64,000 bases of DNA, taken from contig WPDH01000159.1 in assembly GCA_019137255.1 (NCBI GenBank), positions 1 to 64,000 on the forward strand, in the 5' to 3' direction. Origin of the DNA: Corinectria fuckeliana (Eukaryota; Ascomycota; Sordariomycetes; Hypocreales; Nectriaceae). The translations under genes were made by a program, and so were the position numbers. The notes beneath the pieces were generated by a model, which saw only the letters and a list, made by a program, of their open reading frames with translations, made no database searches and was not told where the DNA came from. Below, one piece after another: positions 11,759 to 23,886 of the stretch (within the stretch, counting starts at the first letter, position 1; the number at the start of each line of letters is the position of its first letter).

Positions 11759-14700
11759 TGGAGGTCCAGGTGCTGAGGTGGACGTCTCCGTCTCCTTCTC
11801 GACGCACGTGAGAGAAGACGCCCAGAAAGCCGAGCCTTTGACAGGCGAACTCGTTGACGAAATACCGATCTTCCTGCAGGAGTTCTGCAGGGCGGCCACC
11901 AACTGCCCTCCTCCAAACCGCTCCAGACACCCACACGAGATGCACGGCAATCAGCTTGACACACCAGAGCAACAGGGGAGGGGGGGGGCCTGGTCACACG
12001 CTGGACTACATACGGCACCCAAGTGGAACATACCTGGGGGGCACTGCCACTAGACTTGGCTTTTACGGGCCGCGGCAACGCCACAGGCTCCAACTCTGCC
12101 GTTCAGCGGGCGGCCCGGGGGAGGATCGCCGACGGAACGCGTGAGCAGCTGGGACTAGACGAGACGAGACGAGACAAGACACAGAGAGAGGCCACTGCCG
12201 TGATGACTATGCTCTAATAGAAAGCAAAGAAAGGAATGAGATGACTGATGACAGCATACACTTCGTACATGACAACAACCAAGACCGAAGCTTCAAGGCC
12301 TGTTATCCGGGTTGCTTGTACACATACGAATATGCACGATGCGGTCGGTGCGTTTTCGTCGATGAGCCCAAGTCCCCACGTGTCGACCCTCAAGTGGGAC
12401 GCTTTCGAGACAGGCACATCCCTGATTCAAACACGGGGGTATCCGGCGCATTGAGTTGTTGTTCCTCGGAATTCTCCAACGTCGTTTCGGAAGCTTCTCC
12501 CGTCCAGGCAGAGTGAGTGTATGACATACTACATAGTATGTAGACTACGTGGCCCTCGTGATGCTACGTATGCCCCTTCTATATGTGCCAACATGTCCAC
12601 CATGCCCTGACTTTCCCTCTTGCTGGTGGATGCTTCTCCGGGCAGTGGATACCTCGGCACCCCAGTTAACTCGCATCACAATGAGACACAGGATCCGACG
12701 CCCGAGGGTCTGTATCCGGACTCTCCAGTAATTCACGCAGCAATGCCGGCCAACACAATGCCACCTACTTAACGTAACGAATCCTGGTGACTTCACATTT
12801 GAAACATTCACTGGATCCTGTCATGTATTCATGCCGGACGGGTTGCCGGTCTCGACCAGAGGTTGGCGACCGATAGCTCAGGCTCATCTGAGCACCGAGT
12901 GACAATTCTAGGGTAGCAACAGCTGAGTGCAAGTAGCTTGGCATCTTAACGAAACACCTAATCATACCCCATACTTTGAGCTCTGCGTGGCTCAGATCGA
13001 TGAGGGGTAATGGTCGATTAGGTGAGGTCACTTGGCTCTTTTGCCTTCCATTCGGTCGCGTGCGTGCCGTGGGAGCGTTGGCACCACCGCCAGGTTTCCA
13101 GCACAGACACATGCGAATCTCATGGGAACGGTAAGGGAGGAATGTGGCATGTGAATCTCGTGCAAGATCGCATGCGGCACTGAGTCAATTAACCACCGAG
13201 CTGTATGTCATTCTTGGCAAATTCGTTGATGAGGTGGGTGCAGAGGCTGAGACGTCGTACAGAGGGTGTCAAGGTCTCGTGGATAGCTGGGAACCCATCT
13301 GTTTGCCCCGAGCATCTAGAACTTCGACTCCTTCGTTGGGTGTAATTATCTGGGATTGATAGTGCCTCGGTGCGGAACTCTCCAGTGGCCTCGTTTGAAG
13401 CTTGCGTTCGAGCTCACCAGCACCTGGACGATCATCGACGGCCTTGCTTCTTGGGTCAGATCATGCGCCATCCACCAAAGCCAACCAAGCTAGCGATATC
13501 GGTGGCCCAATGCAACCAAAACGCCACTTTTGCACACTGTCTTAAAGATATCAGAGTCGGTGAGGCAGGCCCAGAAAAGAATAAGTCTCAGGATGCAACT
13601 CGCAAATCTCCTGACGTACCAGGATGTACCGGTGAATGAAGGCAGCGAGTATTAGAATAGTCGTGTAGAAGTGAGACAGAAGACGGCCTCTTTGCCGACG
13701 GCTCGAAGGATCAACGGTGATGATCCGTCGAGAGCGATAAGAGTCTGGTCAGTCCGAGTCTAGACCGTGTAGGTATGCCCTGAGAACCGTGTACTTGGCG
13801 GTAGGGAGAACCGCCCAAAGCTCGCAATGTGATACAACCGCCATCTGAAAAAGAAAACATCGAGGTCCAATATGAGACACAGCTTGTCATTGGGAGCAAG
13901 GGACTTGACCTAGATTGCAACAGAGTTCGTCTTCGATAATGTGACGGACGGACGAGAGCTTCAAGGGCTCAAGGGAAGTGTCTTGCGCCTCCCAGTCAAG
14001 GAAGCCTAGGGTGTCTTGGCCTTGGACATAGCCACTCAGCATGCATATGCCTGCGTTTCATACAATCGGATGACGCCAGGGGCAAGCCAACCGTTGAGAG
14101 AGAGCGAAGCCATCGTGCTGGAACGCGTGGGCTAGATCCAGACTGCACGAAGTACACTAGGTGTTCGTGTGAAAGTGACTAATCGCCGCTGGGAGAGGAC
14201 ACTCTGTTCATTGCCTCAAATGGCGTCATGGTAAATATCATGTGGTTTAGACACTCTAGAAATAGAAAGATACTGCGCATTTACCGTGACCGGCTGTGAG
14301 CCATCACCATTTAACGGGTGAGGTTACATTGGCTGGACTAGTTAGGCCTCGTTCCTTCAAACGAACATTTCCTGGCCATGTTTCCGCTATCTGCGAGATG
14401 GAAAATCTGTCAGACGGAAAATTGAGCGAGGGCCTTATAAGTGCTAAACATGGTCGGAAATAGGGCTCCTCGAGGCCTGTCCCAAGCGCGACGTGTAGGC
14501 CGTTTCGAGTGGGCTTTGGCCGTGAACTTGCGGCATGACTGCGGGCAGGCGATTTTCATGTAAGCATCTGGTTAGTTTAACAGTATTTTCTCTTTTCTCG
14601 GGCTACTGAAGATAGGGATCTCGTTTTCTTAGCCTTGACCATCGTTGGGTTGACTCAGGCCCCCTCATCTGAGCTGTTTGCGGACTAGAAATTGAAAAAG

Positions 14701-15421
14701 ACGTTTCGCGACGGGTTATTTTGCAGCGCCTGAGCAGGATGGCCTTGCGAATGATGTAATCGAATGCATCATTCTACCACTGCAGTATGCGCTCGCGAAT
14801 TACCGATACAATTACTACGGAAGAACATGCCTACAGTCGTTGACCTCCATAGTCAATGCAGATATTCTGGAGATACCACTAAGACAATCCACCCGACAAA
14901 CTCTTATAGATAAGCGCCGGGAAGGAAGGGGTATATTACTGCCTTTTGCAGCATCTATATCGCCGGCACTTTCTTGCATGTTTTGAAGATCAGAACGTCC
15001 TCGTTGAACATTTACCGGAATCCTTATTGCCTGCGAATCGCCTTGCTATGCAGAGACTTTCCTTGACTAGCTTTGGCTGAGAACGGCCAAGCTACGCCAA
15101 GATGGCTAACAAGAGCTGGTTTGAGCGAGTTTCTTTGGTGGCCAATTGACTACCGATTGTTCCGGACCATCACGTAAGCCAATGGCGCTGGCCTCGACCA
15201 TTGGCAATTGGCCAGGCCAGCTCATAGACATGATCTCGACATCCATCAACCATCCCAGTTGCACTTGAGCTCTTCAAGCCGAGAACAGACTAATTAGGCG
15301 TCAACCCCGGCGGAAACACTGGCGACAAGGGGGCTGAAACGGCCCGGCCCGCAACGGCACGCGGAACCCCTGTTCACCCCGGCCCTCGAGTCCCGATTCC
15401 GACGCACTTCCGGCCGGCGAG
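9725..15421. other. 5.7-kb gene desert / long regulatory region
   Basis: I find no coding region with recognisable content or plausible splicing in either strand. The left part (9725-10550) is the upstream region of the 281-aa gene. It is rich in A-, G- and C-runs. The stretch 11690-11760 is microsatellite. The right part is the promoter of the ferric reductase gene and contains a GATAAG motif near 14910. A non-coding RNA or very long 5' leader cannot be excluded. Confidence 0.5.
11708..11755. repeat. (CTTG)12 microsatellite
   Basis: Twelve perfect tetranucleotide units followed by a partial one. In the minus-strand frames it reads as an artefactual Lys-Gln-Ala-Ser repeat, so it inflates spurious open frames in this region. 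Confidence 0.97.
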
Positions 15422-17403
15422 ATGCGGGAGATCGCGGCCGGTACGGCTTCCTTTGCGCGGCATGGGGACGGCGACGACGGGCTTGGCCCCGGGGACGAGC
15501 ATGGACACGGCCATAAGCATGGGCATGGAAGCGAGGATTCCGAAAGGCAGCATGCCCTTGCGTCGCTGTACTGGTATGCTATCGCGGCCGTCCTCATCAC
15601 TGCGCTCGTCGCTAGGTTGGTCGCGGCCTTGATTGCGCGCCAAAGGTGATTTCTCTTTACCCCTGTTAGTATACGGCAACTGAAGCGTTTCCTAGGATCA
15701 AAAGGGTACTGTCGCGCTCAGGCTTCGACTCTTCAGTCTCAACCATTGAACGATTGTTCGAGGCGCCGCGCGCCGCAGTTTCCGGCTCTCTCCTCTCCCG
15801 CCGTCGGCCTCCCTGGCTGGCCTCACTCCCCTTGAAGAGAGTGTTCCTGGTTACCGTATACGCTGCCTTTGTGAACTTCCTCTTGGCCTGGAAGGCCGTC
15901 AAGCATGACGGCAACTATCTCGAGCGTCTCGGCTTCCGCGCCGCCTGGATCACAGCTACGCAGACCTCGCTCCCGTTCCTGCTTGCCGCTCGAACCAACC
16001 CCATCGGCCTTATCCTGGGGACCTCGTATGAGAGGATCAACTGGTTCCATCGGTGGGTGTCCCGCATCTTCGTCGCCAGCGCCACAATCCATGGGTCGTT
16101 CTTCGTCGTCGAGTGGATTGCTGCCGACTTTTTCTGGACTGAGCTCAGGACCGTCGGCATGGTGAAATGGGGACTCTTCGCCTGGGCTGTCCTGGTATGG
16201 ACTCTGGTCTCGACGTTGCCGCCCTTCCGCCGCATCCGATACGAGTTTTTTGTCCTGCAGCACATCGTATCAGTCGTCTTGCTGTTGGTGTTTCTACTTG
16301 TTCACGTTCCCGACCATCACCACTTTAGCATCTGGTGTGCTGTCGTTGCCTTCCTGTACGATGTTGTCACCCGGTCAGCGAACCCCATCTGGCGGAATAT
16401 CCGCCTTCGTCTCTCGTCTGGCATCCTCACCCGATATGCGCACCAGGCGCTTGTCGGTGCTGCCGACGGCGAATTGACCGTTGTCACGATTCGCAACGTA
16501 GGCTTTACCTGGATGCCGGGCCAGCACGTTCTCATCTGGTCGCCCACCTTCCCTCGGCAGTTCCCACACCCATTCACGATTTCGAGCATCCCCAGTGTAG
16601 AATGCTCAAGTCGCGATCTCCAGTTGGTACTCAAGACAAAGGATGGCTTCACAAGGGAGTTGAATACCTGGGTTCGGAAAGCGGACCGCAGCGACAGCGA
16701 TGGTACCTTGCGTGTGCTTCTTGCTGGGCCTTATGGCACGTTGCCAAACTGGCGGCAATACGACAATGTGGTCTTGGTGGCGGCATCAACGGGCGCCTCC
16801 TTCACGACCCCAATTGTTGAAGACTTGATCACGTCGCAGTCACCGGGACGAGTGCGGAAACTCAGTGCCCTCTACATCGTCCGTCGCAAAGCCCACTTGG
16901 AACCGTATCTCAATCGGATTTCCCGCGTGATTTCCAGAGCAAAGGAAATGGAGATCTCTGTACGAATCGAGGTTGCCGTGACCCAGAACACCCAAAACGG
17001 CGCCCACTTAGACGAGAATGTAGCAAATCAGAGCCGGCAGCGGTTGATTGAATCGTACTCTCAATACGAAGAAAATGATATTATTGAGCTAGAGCGGTTC
17101 TCGCTCGACTCGGTAGACTCACAGGGCAGCGAGAGGGCAGACCAGCTGCTCAAGGAGGAGGTGCAGCTTGGCTTGGATGACGGATATGCATCCTCCATCG
17201 CGGAGACCGAAGGGCGCCCGGATATTACGGCATTCTTGCGCATCGCAGTCGGGAATGTCCCTGGGAATATTGCCGTTGCTGTTTGCGGTGGAAGTCCGAT
17301 TGAACGGACGGTTCAGAGGGCTGTCGCGGCACTTCGTAGCGAGCGGTTGGAAGGGCTGGGCGCACATGACATTTTTCTCCATGTTGAACGGTCGGACATC
17401 TAG
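15422..17403 (+). CDS. Ferric/cupric reductase, FRE/NOX-type flavocytochrome
   Basis: Two exons, 15422-15645 and 15696-17403; the 50-nt intron restores one 643-aa frame. The enzyme passes electrons from NADPH through FAD and two hemes across a membrane to reduce Fe3+ or Cu2+ before uptake. Residues 49-70 are a first membrane helix. The ferric-reductase membrane domain follows, with the bis-heme pairs H193/H207 and H264/H278, each spaced 14 apart. The FAD-binding motif HPFTISS is near 366-372, the nucleotide-site motif GPYG is near 419, and VAVCGGSP lies near the C-terminus. The N-terminus has no clear signal peptide but carries a His/Gly cluster (about 27-35, alternating H and G) that could bind metal. 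The insertion of acidic residues between about 400 and 500 is typical of fungal members. Plasma membrane or vacuole location is possible. Confidence 0.9.
15646..15695 (+). other. Intron of the ferric reductase gene
   Basis: The donor is gtgatt and the acceptor ctag. Reading through meets an immediate stop at 15647, and splicing joins the His-rich N-terminal exon in phase to the main exon. The split codon is Arg75. Confidence 0.8.
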
Positions 17404-19271
17404 GTTCTAGGCTACGATAATGATATTGCAATTGTCATGACCTTTTATAAATGTAATTGTCTATCTCTTGGACAGCTGAGCTGGATTGTGTAGATACTTG
17501 CTCGTGGGTCTCGGATGAATGGGAGTCCACACGGAATAGCCCCAAGCATATGGGAACGAGAAGTCGGACACGAACCAGAGTATCGTGTAGCAATATCGAG
17601 TCAACGGAAAGCGGAGACATATCCTAAGAATGGTAGGTTCAACCATTCGTGAGGCTGGATCTACCCATCGGCGTGAAGCGCTTATCAGGAAACCCTGCTA
17701 TTGGCAACATCGAAGTTCTGGCTACACGTGGCTATTTGTAGCAACTATTTTCTAGGGCTGATGAGACGGCCTCTTCGGATGTGCAATGGAATCGGATGGG
17801 CCTCCTGTGATGTCCACTATGGATGGGAGCGTGAGAGCAACACTGACGTCCGGGTTCAAGACGATACCAAGTGGTATTGCCGCTGAGACAGTAGATAGAT
17901 CACCCCGGAATCTGCATCGAGCGACTTCAACGTTCATCTACCTAGCATATACCTTGTGTACAGTACATTATCCTCCCCTCACCCTCAGCAAAGCAAGGTG
18001 TGAGTCTGGGGTTGATGGCGCTGCAGCGGCCGGTGGTCGGTGTCCGGACAGGGGCAGGAAACAGGTCGGGGTAGCTTGTGCGTTTAGACGCCGTGATTCG
18101 CCAACGATTACCGGCCAGATCCCGGGGTAAAACAGCACAAAAGAGAGAAAAGGAGTGCGCTTGTCTTTCTGGAAAGACGCAGATGGTTTGATGGTGGAGG
18201 GCGGGATAACCGAGTGAATGCCGATGGCTGGTCTGTGCCCGTCTCGGCCGGACGGAAGCCCACCTCCATTTTGTGGGCGTGACGGGTGGGGTAGATGCGG
18301 GTGCTTCGGTTCCGGGCAACGGATCTCCGCCTGGGCTTTGGGGAAGCGGCAAGGCCGGAGGTGGCTGAGGGGAGGGGCTCAGTTGTGGGGTTGAGCCTCA
18401 CTTGAGGAGGTGGTTCAAAGCCGGCTCCTTGGATGCAACGAACCGTGCTGATCCACCTAGGCAGTCTGTGAGTCTGTCAAGATGCAGAGGGGAGAAAGGG
18501 TGCGGCGTGCACGAACAAAAAAAGGAAGATGGCGCCCATGCTTGGAGACTTTGTACTTACCATCTGTCAGAGACGGTTGGTTAGGTAATGTTCCCGGTAC
18601 CCTGGTTGCCTGGCTGAAGATGTGGCTCAGCAGCTTCCCGTCACCTCCGCTCACCGTGCCCCGCCACGCTCGCTCACCTGTACTGCTACGGTACGGCACC
18701 TGCAATCCGTAGACTTGGGTTGTCTTCCCGAATCATACCTGCGTAGCAAGTCAAGCTGGTCCTCATTACAGAGCGGAAACGATTGTACCCGTAGATACCT
18801 CTGATGGTACTCCGTACTCAAGCGGCAGTTCCACCAGTGGGCTGATGGCTCCACCTCGTCAATGGGGAACGGGCCTGGGGAATTGGAGAAAAAGGACCCC
18901 TCCATCACCTGTTGCACTGCTAATAGGCGCCGACTGGCCGTAGAGCCCCCAATCGGCCACTGAAAAAATGCCCTGAACTAGGCATGTTCCAAGGTGGCAG
19001 GTGGTAAATAAGCTCCACTCCTTGTCACCCCGACGAACTAGGTCCACTTCTTCTGGGTCCCGGCCGGACAATGGCTCTTTTCGTCCTTTGGAAGCTGTCC
19101 TACTTCTACCTCGCTCTCCTCCTCCTCCTCCTCCTCCACTCTCCCCTCGATCTTCCTTCTCCTCCACGTCGTCCCTCTCTCTTTCTTCTTGTCTGTTTGC
19201 CAATTGGGGCGTCTCTATTCCCAACATCGCACTCCGCACTCACACTCACATCCCGCACTCACACTCACGTC
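17404..19271. other. Intergenic, ACH1 promoter with pyrimidine tract
   Basis: No supported gene. The last 170 bases before the acetyl-CoA hydrolase ATG (about 19100-19260) are almost wholly C and T, a common feature of strongly expressed fungal promoters and 5' leaders. Repeats of cactcacactcac directly precede the start codon. Confidence 0.6.
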
Positions 19272-21208
19272 ATGGCGTCCCCCATCGCTTCCAACGCCCT
19301 CAAGGCGCGCATCCGCAACCCTGCGCTGCTGAAGAAGTTGACTCGCGCCGAGGATGTCATGCACCACTTCCCCAACGGCGCCTACATTGGCTGGTCTGGC
19401 TTCACCGGTGTCGGCTATCCCAAGTACGTTCGCTTCCTTCCTTGCCTGCCCTGCGCTTCCCCTCGGACAACTTTTGCCGGTCTCGGGCGTCTCCCCACCG
19501 CCCGGCCGACTCTCCCGCGAATCCCGACGCTCCTCCGTCGTATTCCCCCACCACCAAATCAAACCTCATTTCCAGATGCTTTCCTTTGCTGCTTGCGCCG
19601 CGAAAAGTCGCTGACATGATGTTCGCGCCGCTGCAGGAAGGTCCCTACCTACATGGCCGACTACGTCGAGCAGAACAACCTCCAGGGCAAGCTCAAGTAC
19701 TCCCTCTTCGTTGGCGCCTCGTCTGGCGCCGAGACTGAGAATCGATGGGCCTCGCTGGATATGATCAACCGCCGAAGCCCTCACCAGGTCGGCAAGGAAA
19801 TCTCAAAGGGCATCAACGCTGGCCGCATCAACTTCTTCGACAAGCACTTGTCCATGTTCCCCAGTGATCTTGTCTACGTACGACCTTCCCCGCTGTGTCC
19901 GAAACCAGAGCTCGCACTGACCGAGGCTTACCGAACAGGGCTTCTACACCAAGGACCGTGAAAACAAAAACCTCGACGTCACTGTCGTCGAGGCCAGTGA
20001 GATCCTCGAGGATGGCAGCATTGTTCCCGGCGCTTCAATCGGTGCCACGCCCGAGCTGATCCAGATGGCCGACAAGGTGTGTATTCCTGCTGCCGCCTGC
20101 TCAAGGCGGCTATGGGACTAGAGGGATCCTAGATGGGCTGACATTCTCCCGTGCACAGATCATCATTGAGGTCAACACCGCCATTCCCTCATTCAAGGGT
20201 CTCCACGATATCACCATGACCGACATCCCGCCTTTCCGCAAGCCCTACCAGATCACCGACGTCCGAGACCGCATCGGCACCGAGTCCATCCCCATCGACC
20301 CCTCCAAGGTTGTCGCCGTTATCGAGTCCGACTACCAGGATGCCACCACCGACAACACCCCCGCCGACGAAAACTCGTTCCGCATCGCCGGCCACCTGAT
20401 TGAGTTCCTCGAGCACGAGGTTGCCCACGGCCGCCTGCCCGAGAACCTTCTGCCCCTGCAGTCTGGTATCGGCAACGTCGCCAACGCCATCATTGGCGGG
20501 CTCAACAATTCCAAGTTCAAGAACCTGACCGTGTGGACCGAGGTCATCCAGGACACCTTCCTCGACCTCTTCGACTCTGGCAAGCTCGACTATGCCACTG
20601 CCACGTCCATCCGCTTCTCCCCCGACGGCTTCCGCCGCTTCTACTCCAACTGGGACAAGTATGCTCCCAAGACGCTGCTCCGAAGCCAGGCCGTCTCCAA
20701 CGCCCCTGAGATCATCCGCCGTCTCGGCGTTATTGGCATGAACACCCCCGTCGAGGTCGACATCTACGCCCACGCCAACTCCACCTGCGTCAACGGCTCT
20801 CGCATGCTCAACGGCCTGGGCGGCTCCGCTGATTTCCTCCGCAACTCCAAGTACTCCATCATGCACACCCCCTCGTCCCGCCCCTCCAAGACCGATCCCC
20901 ACGGCGTCTCTTGCATCGTCCCCATGTGCACCCACATCGACCAGACCGAGCACGACCTCGACGTCATCGTCACCGAGCAGGGTCTCGCCGATGTCCGCGG
21001 CCTGAGCCCCCGCGAGCGTGCTCGCGTTATCATCAACAAGTGCGCCCACCCCGTCTACCAGCCCATCCTCACTCACTACTTCGAGAAGGCCGAGAGCGAG
21101 TGCTTGAAGAAGGGCATGGGCCACCAGCCTCACCTGCTCTTCAACAGCTTCGACCTCCACAAGGCCCTGCAAGAGGAGGGTAGCATGCTGAAGGTCAAGC
21201 CTTGGTAA
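19272..21208 (+). CDS. ACH1: Acetyl-CoA hydrolase / CoA transferase
   Basis: Four exons: 19272-19423, 19637-19877, 19939-20076 and 20159-21208, giving 526 aa, the same length as yeast Ach1. The protein begins MASPIASNALKARIRNPALL and shows the class-I CoA-transferase pattern (FPNGAYIGWSGFTGVGYPK, VGASSGAETENRWA, SIGATPELIQMADK, QSGIGNVANAI, IVTEQGLADVRGLSPRERA). In fungi this mitochondrial enzyme moves CoA between succinyl-, acetyl- and propionyl-CoA, and so detoxifies acetate and propionate. The start codon is fixed by the family N-terminus. The first intron is unusually long (213 nt). Codon use is strongly C-ending, consistent with high expression. Assignment is secure. Confidence 0.97.
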
Positions 21209-21578
21209 ACCCTTTAAAACTAAAGAGAAACGATTTGAGTGAGATACAGACAAGAGACATGAAGGCATGTCAGCAGTTATTTACGACATGTACTGCACTG
21301 CAACGATTTTTAGTTACATACCCAGTCCTATAGATTTTGGGTAGCATTTCTGGGACAATTGGAGTCTATTTCAACCGTACAAAGTCTTGATGCTTTGCTT
21401 CGATCCCAAATGAGTGATACCTTAACAATTTGCGCAGCGCCTGTGGCATGGCTTTACTTCCCCCAGCAAAGGCCACCATGCCTGATGACACGATACCATG
21501 GTACGTGACTGCAACTATCTAGACCTATCTTTACTGTTTTTTTTTTAACGTGCAGGAGTGCAGATCTGATTTTATCAT
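21209..21578. other. Intergenic, 3' flank of ACH1
   Basis: 370 bases between the ACH1 stop and the MITE. I looked here for the missing 5' part of the exonuclease gene and found nothing resembling its first catalytic motif. Confidence 0.5.
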
Positions 21579-21912
21579 GAGTTGTGCTATTCGGGCTGTA
21601 CTATATATCTATCCGGGCTGTAAACTCACACTTCTTACTAGGTATTGCTATTCACTTTATCACAGTCTTGATTCCCTAATGCTTTATTTAATACCCTGAC
21701 TCCTTAACACCTAAGCTTTATAATGATCTAACACCTTAATACCTTAATACCCCAATGCCCTAATATCTTAATACCTTAGTGTCTTAAATGCTCTATTATT
21801 ATTAATAGTGAGACTATCTTAGAGAGAAGAAAAGAGTGAATCCCTAATTAAGTACCTAGAATATGATATATAGCCCGACTAGAAATATCATACAACCCGA
21901 ATAGCACAACTC
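21579..21912. mobile_element. hAT-like MITE, copy 1 (334 bp)
   Basis: Non-coding AT-rich element with terminal inverted repeats: the left end begins GAGTTGTGCTATTCGGGCTG, and the right end reads inward as the same word with one mismatch (GGTTG). The flanks tttatcat (21571-21578) and tttattat (21913-21920) match at 7 of 8 bases, suggesting an 8-bp target duplication. Subterminal GGGCTGTA words recur about 20 bp inside the left end, and a near match is found at the right end. The centre holds imperfect 10-bp units of the type ccttaatac. Ends and length match the copy at 31116-31454. Confidence 0.85.
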
Positions 21913-21944
21913 TTTATTATCCCGTGGTTTTGCAAGTAGCCGCC

Positions 21945-22610
21945 ATGACTGTTGGATCAACCAAGCATGATGCTAGGCTAGACCTCATTGACAAGTCCCA
22001 ACTGTCTCGGGCATACCTCGTCGACATCCACACACTAGGCGCTGCGGCCTTCACCACGGCCAGCGCAGACGGGACCACGCTGAAGACCATCCTCGAGTCG
22101 CCGAGCATCACCAAGGTCTTCTTCGACGTCCGCAACGACTCCGACGCCCTCTACGCCCACTTCGGCATCGACCTCAAGGGCATCGAAGACGTCCAGCTCA
22201 TGGAGAACGCATGGCGCCCCAGCGGCCGGCGCCGCTTCATCATGGGCCTCGAGAAGACGATCCAGGTGTACGCGCCCCTCACGCCCGTCCAGAAGCGGGC
22301 GTGGAGCGCCGTCAAGGACAAAGGCGCGGCGCTCTTCCACCCGAGCAAGGGCGGCACGTACCAGGTCTTCAACCAGCGCCCGATGGACGCGGACGTGGTG
22401 CGGTACTGCGTCAACGACATGCAGTACCTCCCGGGGCTGCGCGATGCGCTGTGGCGAGGCCTGGGGATGGAGTGGAAGAGGAGGGTCGTGGAGGAGACGG
22501 GGAAGAGAGTCGCGGAGTCGCAGAGTGCGACGTACGCTCCGAAGTCGGAGTCGAAGAAGTTTGGGCCGTGGGATAGGCCGGGACGTGGGGAGCGGCTTTG
22601 GGGGGTGTAG
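21945..22610 (+). pseudogene. 3'-5' exonuclease-domain protein, 5'-truncated
   Basis: An open frame from ATG 21945 encodes 221 aa of the DEDD 3'-5' exonuclease family (RNase D/EXD1-like; fungal homologues are uncharacterised). Present are YLVDIHTLG, the ExoII-like block KVFFDVRNDSDALYAHFGI, and the ExoIII-like YCVNDMQYLP with Tyr and Asp. The ExoI block, which should lie upstream with the D-x-E metal ligands (the usual LDLEG-type motif), is absent. The frame begins only 33 bases after the end of MITE copy 1, and the 370 bases on the other side of the element do not contain the lost part. The protein is therefore probably catalytically dead, and I call it a 5'-truncated pseudogene or remnant. 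It could still be expressed from a new start. Confidence 0.7.
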
Positions 22611-23886
22611 GCTATCGGTGCAGGTGCAGGTGCAATGTTGTTAGCATGTTCGCAGAAGGGGGAGCCTGGAAGTGAGGATGTCTAGGAAACAAGATTGGAG
22701 CCAAGAGTCCGGGTTTGGTCTGGAACATGGGGTTTATGTAAGTAGCTTATATGTTCACTTAGCTAGATGTGATCCAACATGATCCAACGTGCGAGGCTTT
22801 ACCGCTGCTGGGCTCGCTCTGGCCCGGAGACGTCTATCTATTTGCTAGTAATCGATTGTTGATGCGTTGTTCACGTCGAATTCGTCCATTCCGAGATCAG
22901 GTGCCCGCCGCACTCAACCGCCTAGAAACCGATGTCTTGGCCTGCGGCTCGGGTTGGAATGCTCGACTTCGATTAGTTACGTACTACGTGAACAGCCATT
23001 CCTGATGACCTTGCTTAGTCTCCCACTACGCCGCTTGGCAACCTGGTGATTAGTAGATCAACAAAGCTGCACGATGACGAGAATCCCAGATGCTCGGACT
23101 CGGCTTCGACCCGACCAAGTTTCCGGAAGCCCTGCAGGCCCGTTCCCCCGTTCCGCGGAGCTGACGGACGGGGGACTCTCACTGAGCTACGTAACGAAGA
23201 TACCAATAGCGCTGTCAGGAATCGAACTAACCTCCATTATGTACCCACTAGATCGCTCTCCACGAGCATATACATAAAGTTCCGATCCGAGCGGCTTGCA
23301 TTTGCGGGGTGCTGGCAGTAACTACTTGCGCAGTATGATATCACTTCGCTGCTCCTCGGCGAGTTTTTAGTCTTTTGCCACGCTACTGGGCGAATTGGAA
23401 GACACTTGTCTTGGGCGTCTGTCCGAAAAGAGGCGTCGGTCGGGGGCGGGAATTTGCAGCCCTCCGACAGTCGACAATGCGCTCTCCGCAGACGCAGATG
23501 CAGACGGCGTCGGCCGGAGGTTGGAAGTACGGAGTCTAGGACGGTTGCGCGCTGACGCCGGAGGACTGCTTGGACACGGCGAAAGTGGGCAGTGAGACGG
23601 GGGACTTGACGTACTTCTTCCTCCGCGGGCGGGTGGACATTGAGTCAATCTTGTTGAATGCGTCGCCAAAAGTCAATCATCGTGTTGTTTGTTTGCAGCT
23701 TGCCAAGGTTTCACTAGCAACTTGCTTGTGGAGGAGGGTGTGAGGGAAGCTCAGCTAGTTAGTTGGCTGTTCCCAGATCCTTCATATTTAACCCATTCCC
23801 GTGATCGCTGATGTCTCGCACTCTCGTCTTGTTGTGATGTGGCATCTCCAACTCGTCTCTATCAGTTGCTGATCTGCTGCCTCATC
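22611..23886. other. Intergenic, ABC transporter promoter
   Basis: 1.28 kb with no convincing gene. A short stretch at about 23205-23265 resembles part of a tRNA on the minus strand but does not fold properly (see rejected items). Confidence 0.5.

Noticed and set aside
11458..12093. Minus frames with Lys-Gln-Ala-Ser repeats
   Set aside because: They are translations of the (CTTG)12 microsatellite and lack other coding signs.
14905..14916. GATAAG as an iron-regulator (SreA) site for the ferric reductase gene
   Set aside because: A single short match, not in the longer preferred form, and 500 bp from the gene; too common by chance.
20189..21268. 359-codon open frame on the minus strand over acetyl-CoA hydrolase
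   Set aside because: It is the antisense shadow of the strongly codon-biased ACH1 exon; low-complexity Val/Gly/Asp composition and no domain.
23205..23265. tRNA-like stretch on the minus strand (gttcgattcctgac, tagtgggtac)
   Set aside because: The T-arm stem does not pair and no matching acceptor stem or anticodon arm could be drawn.
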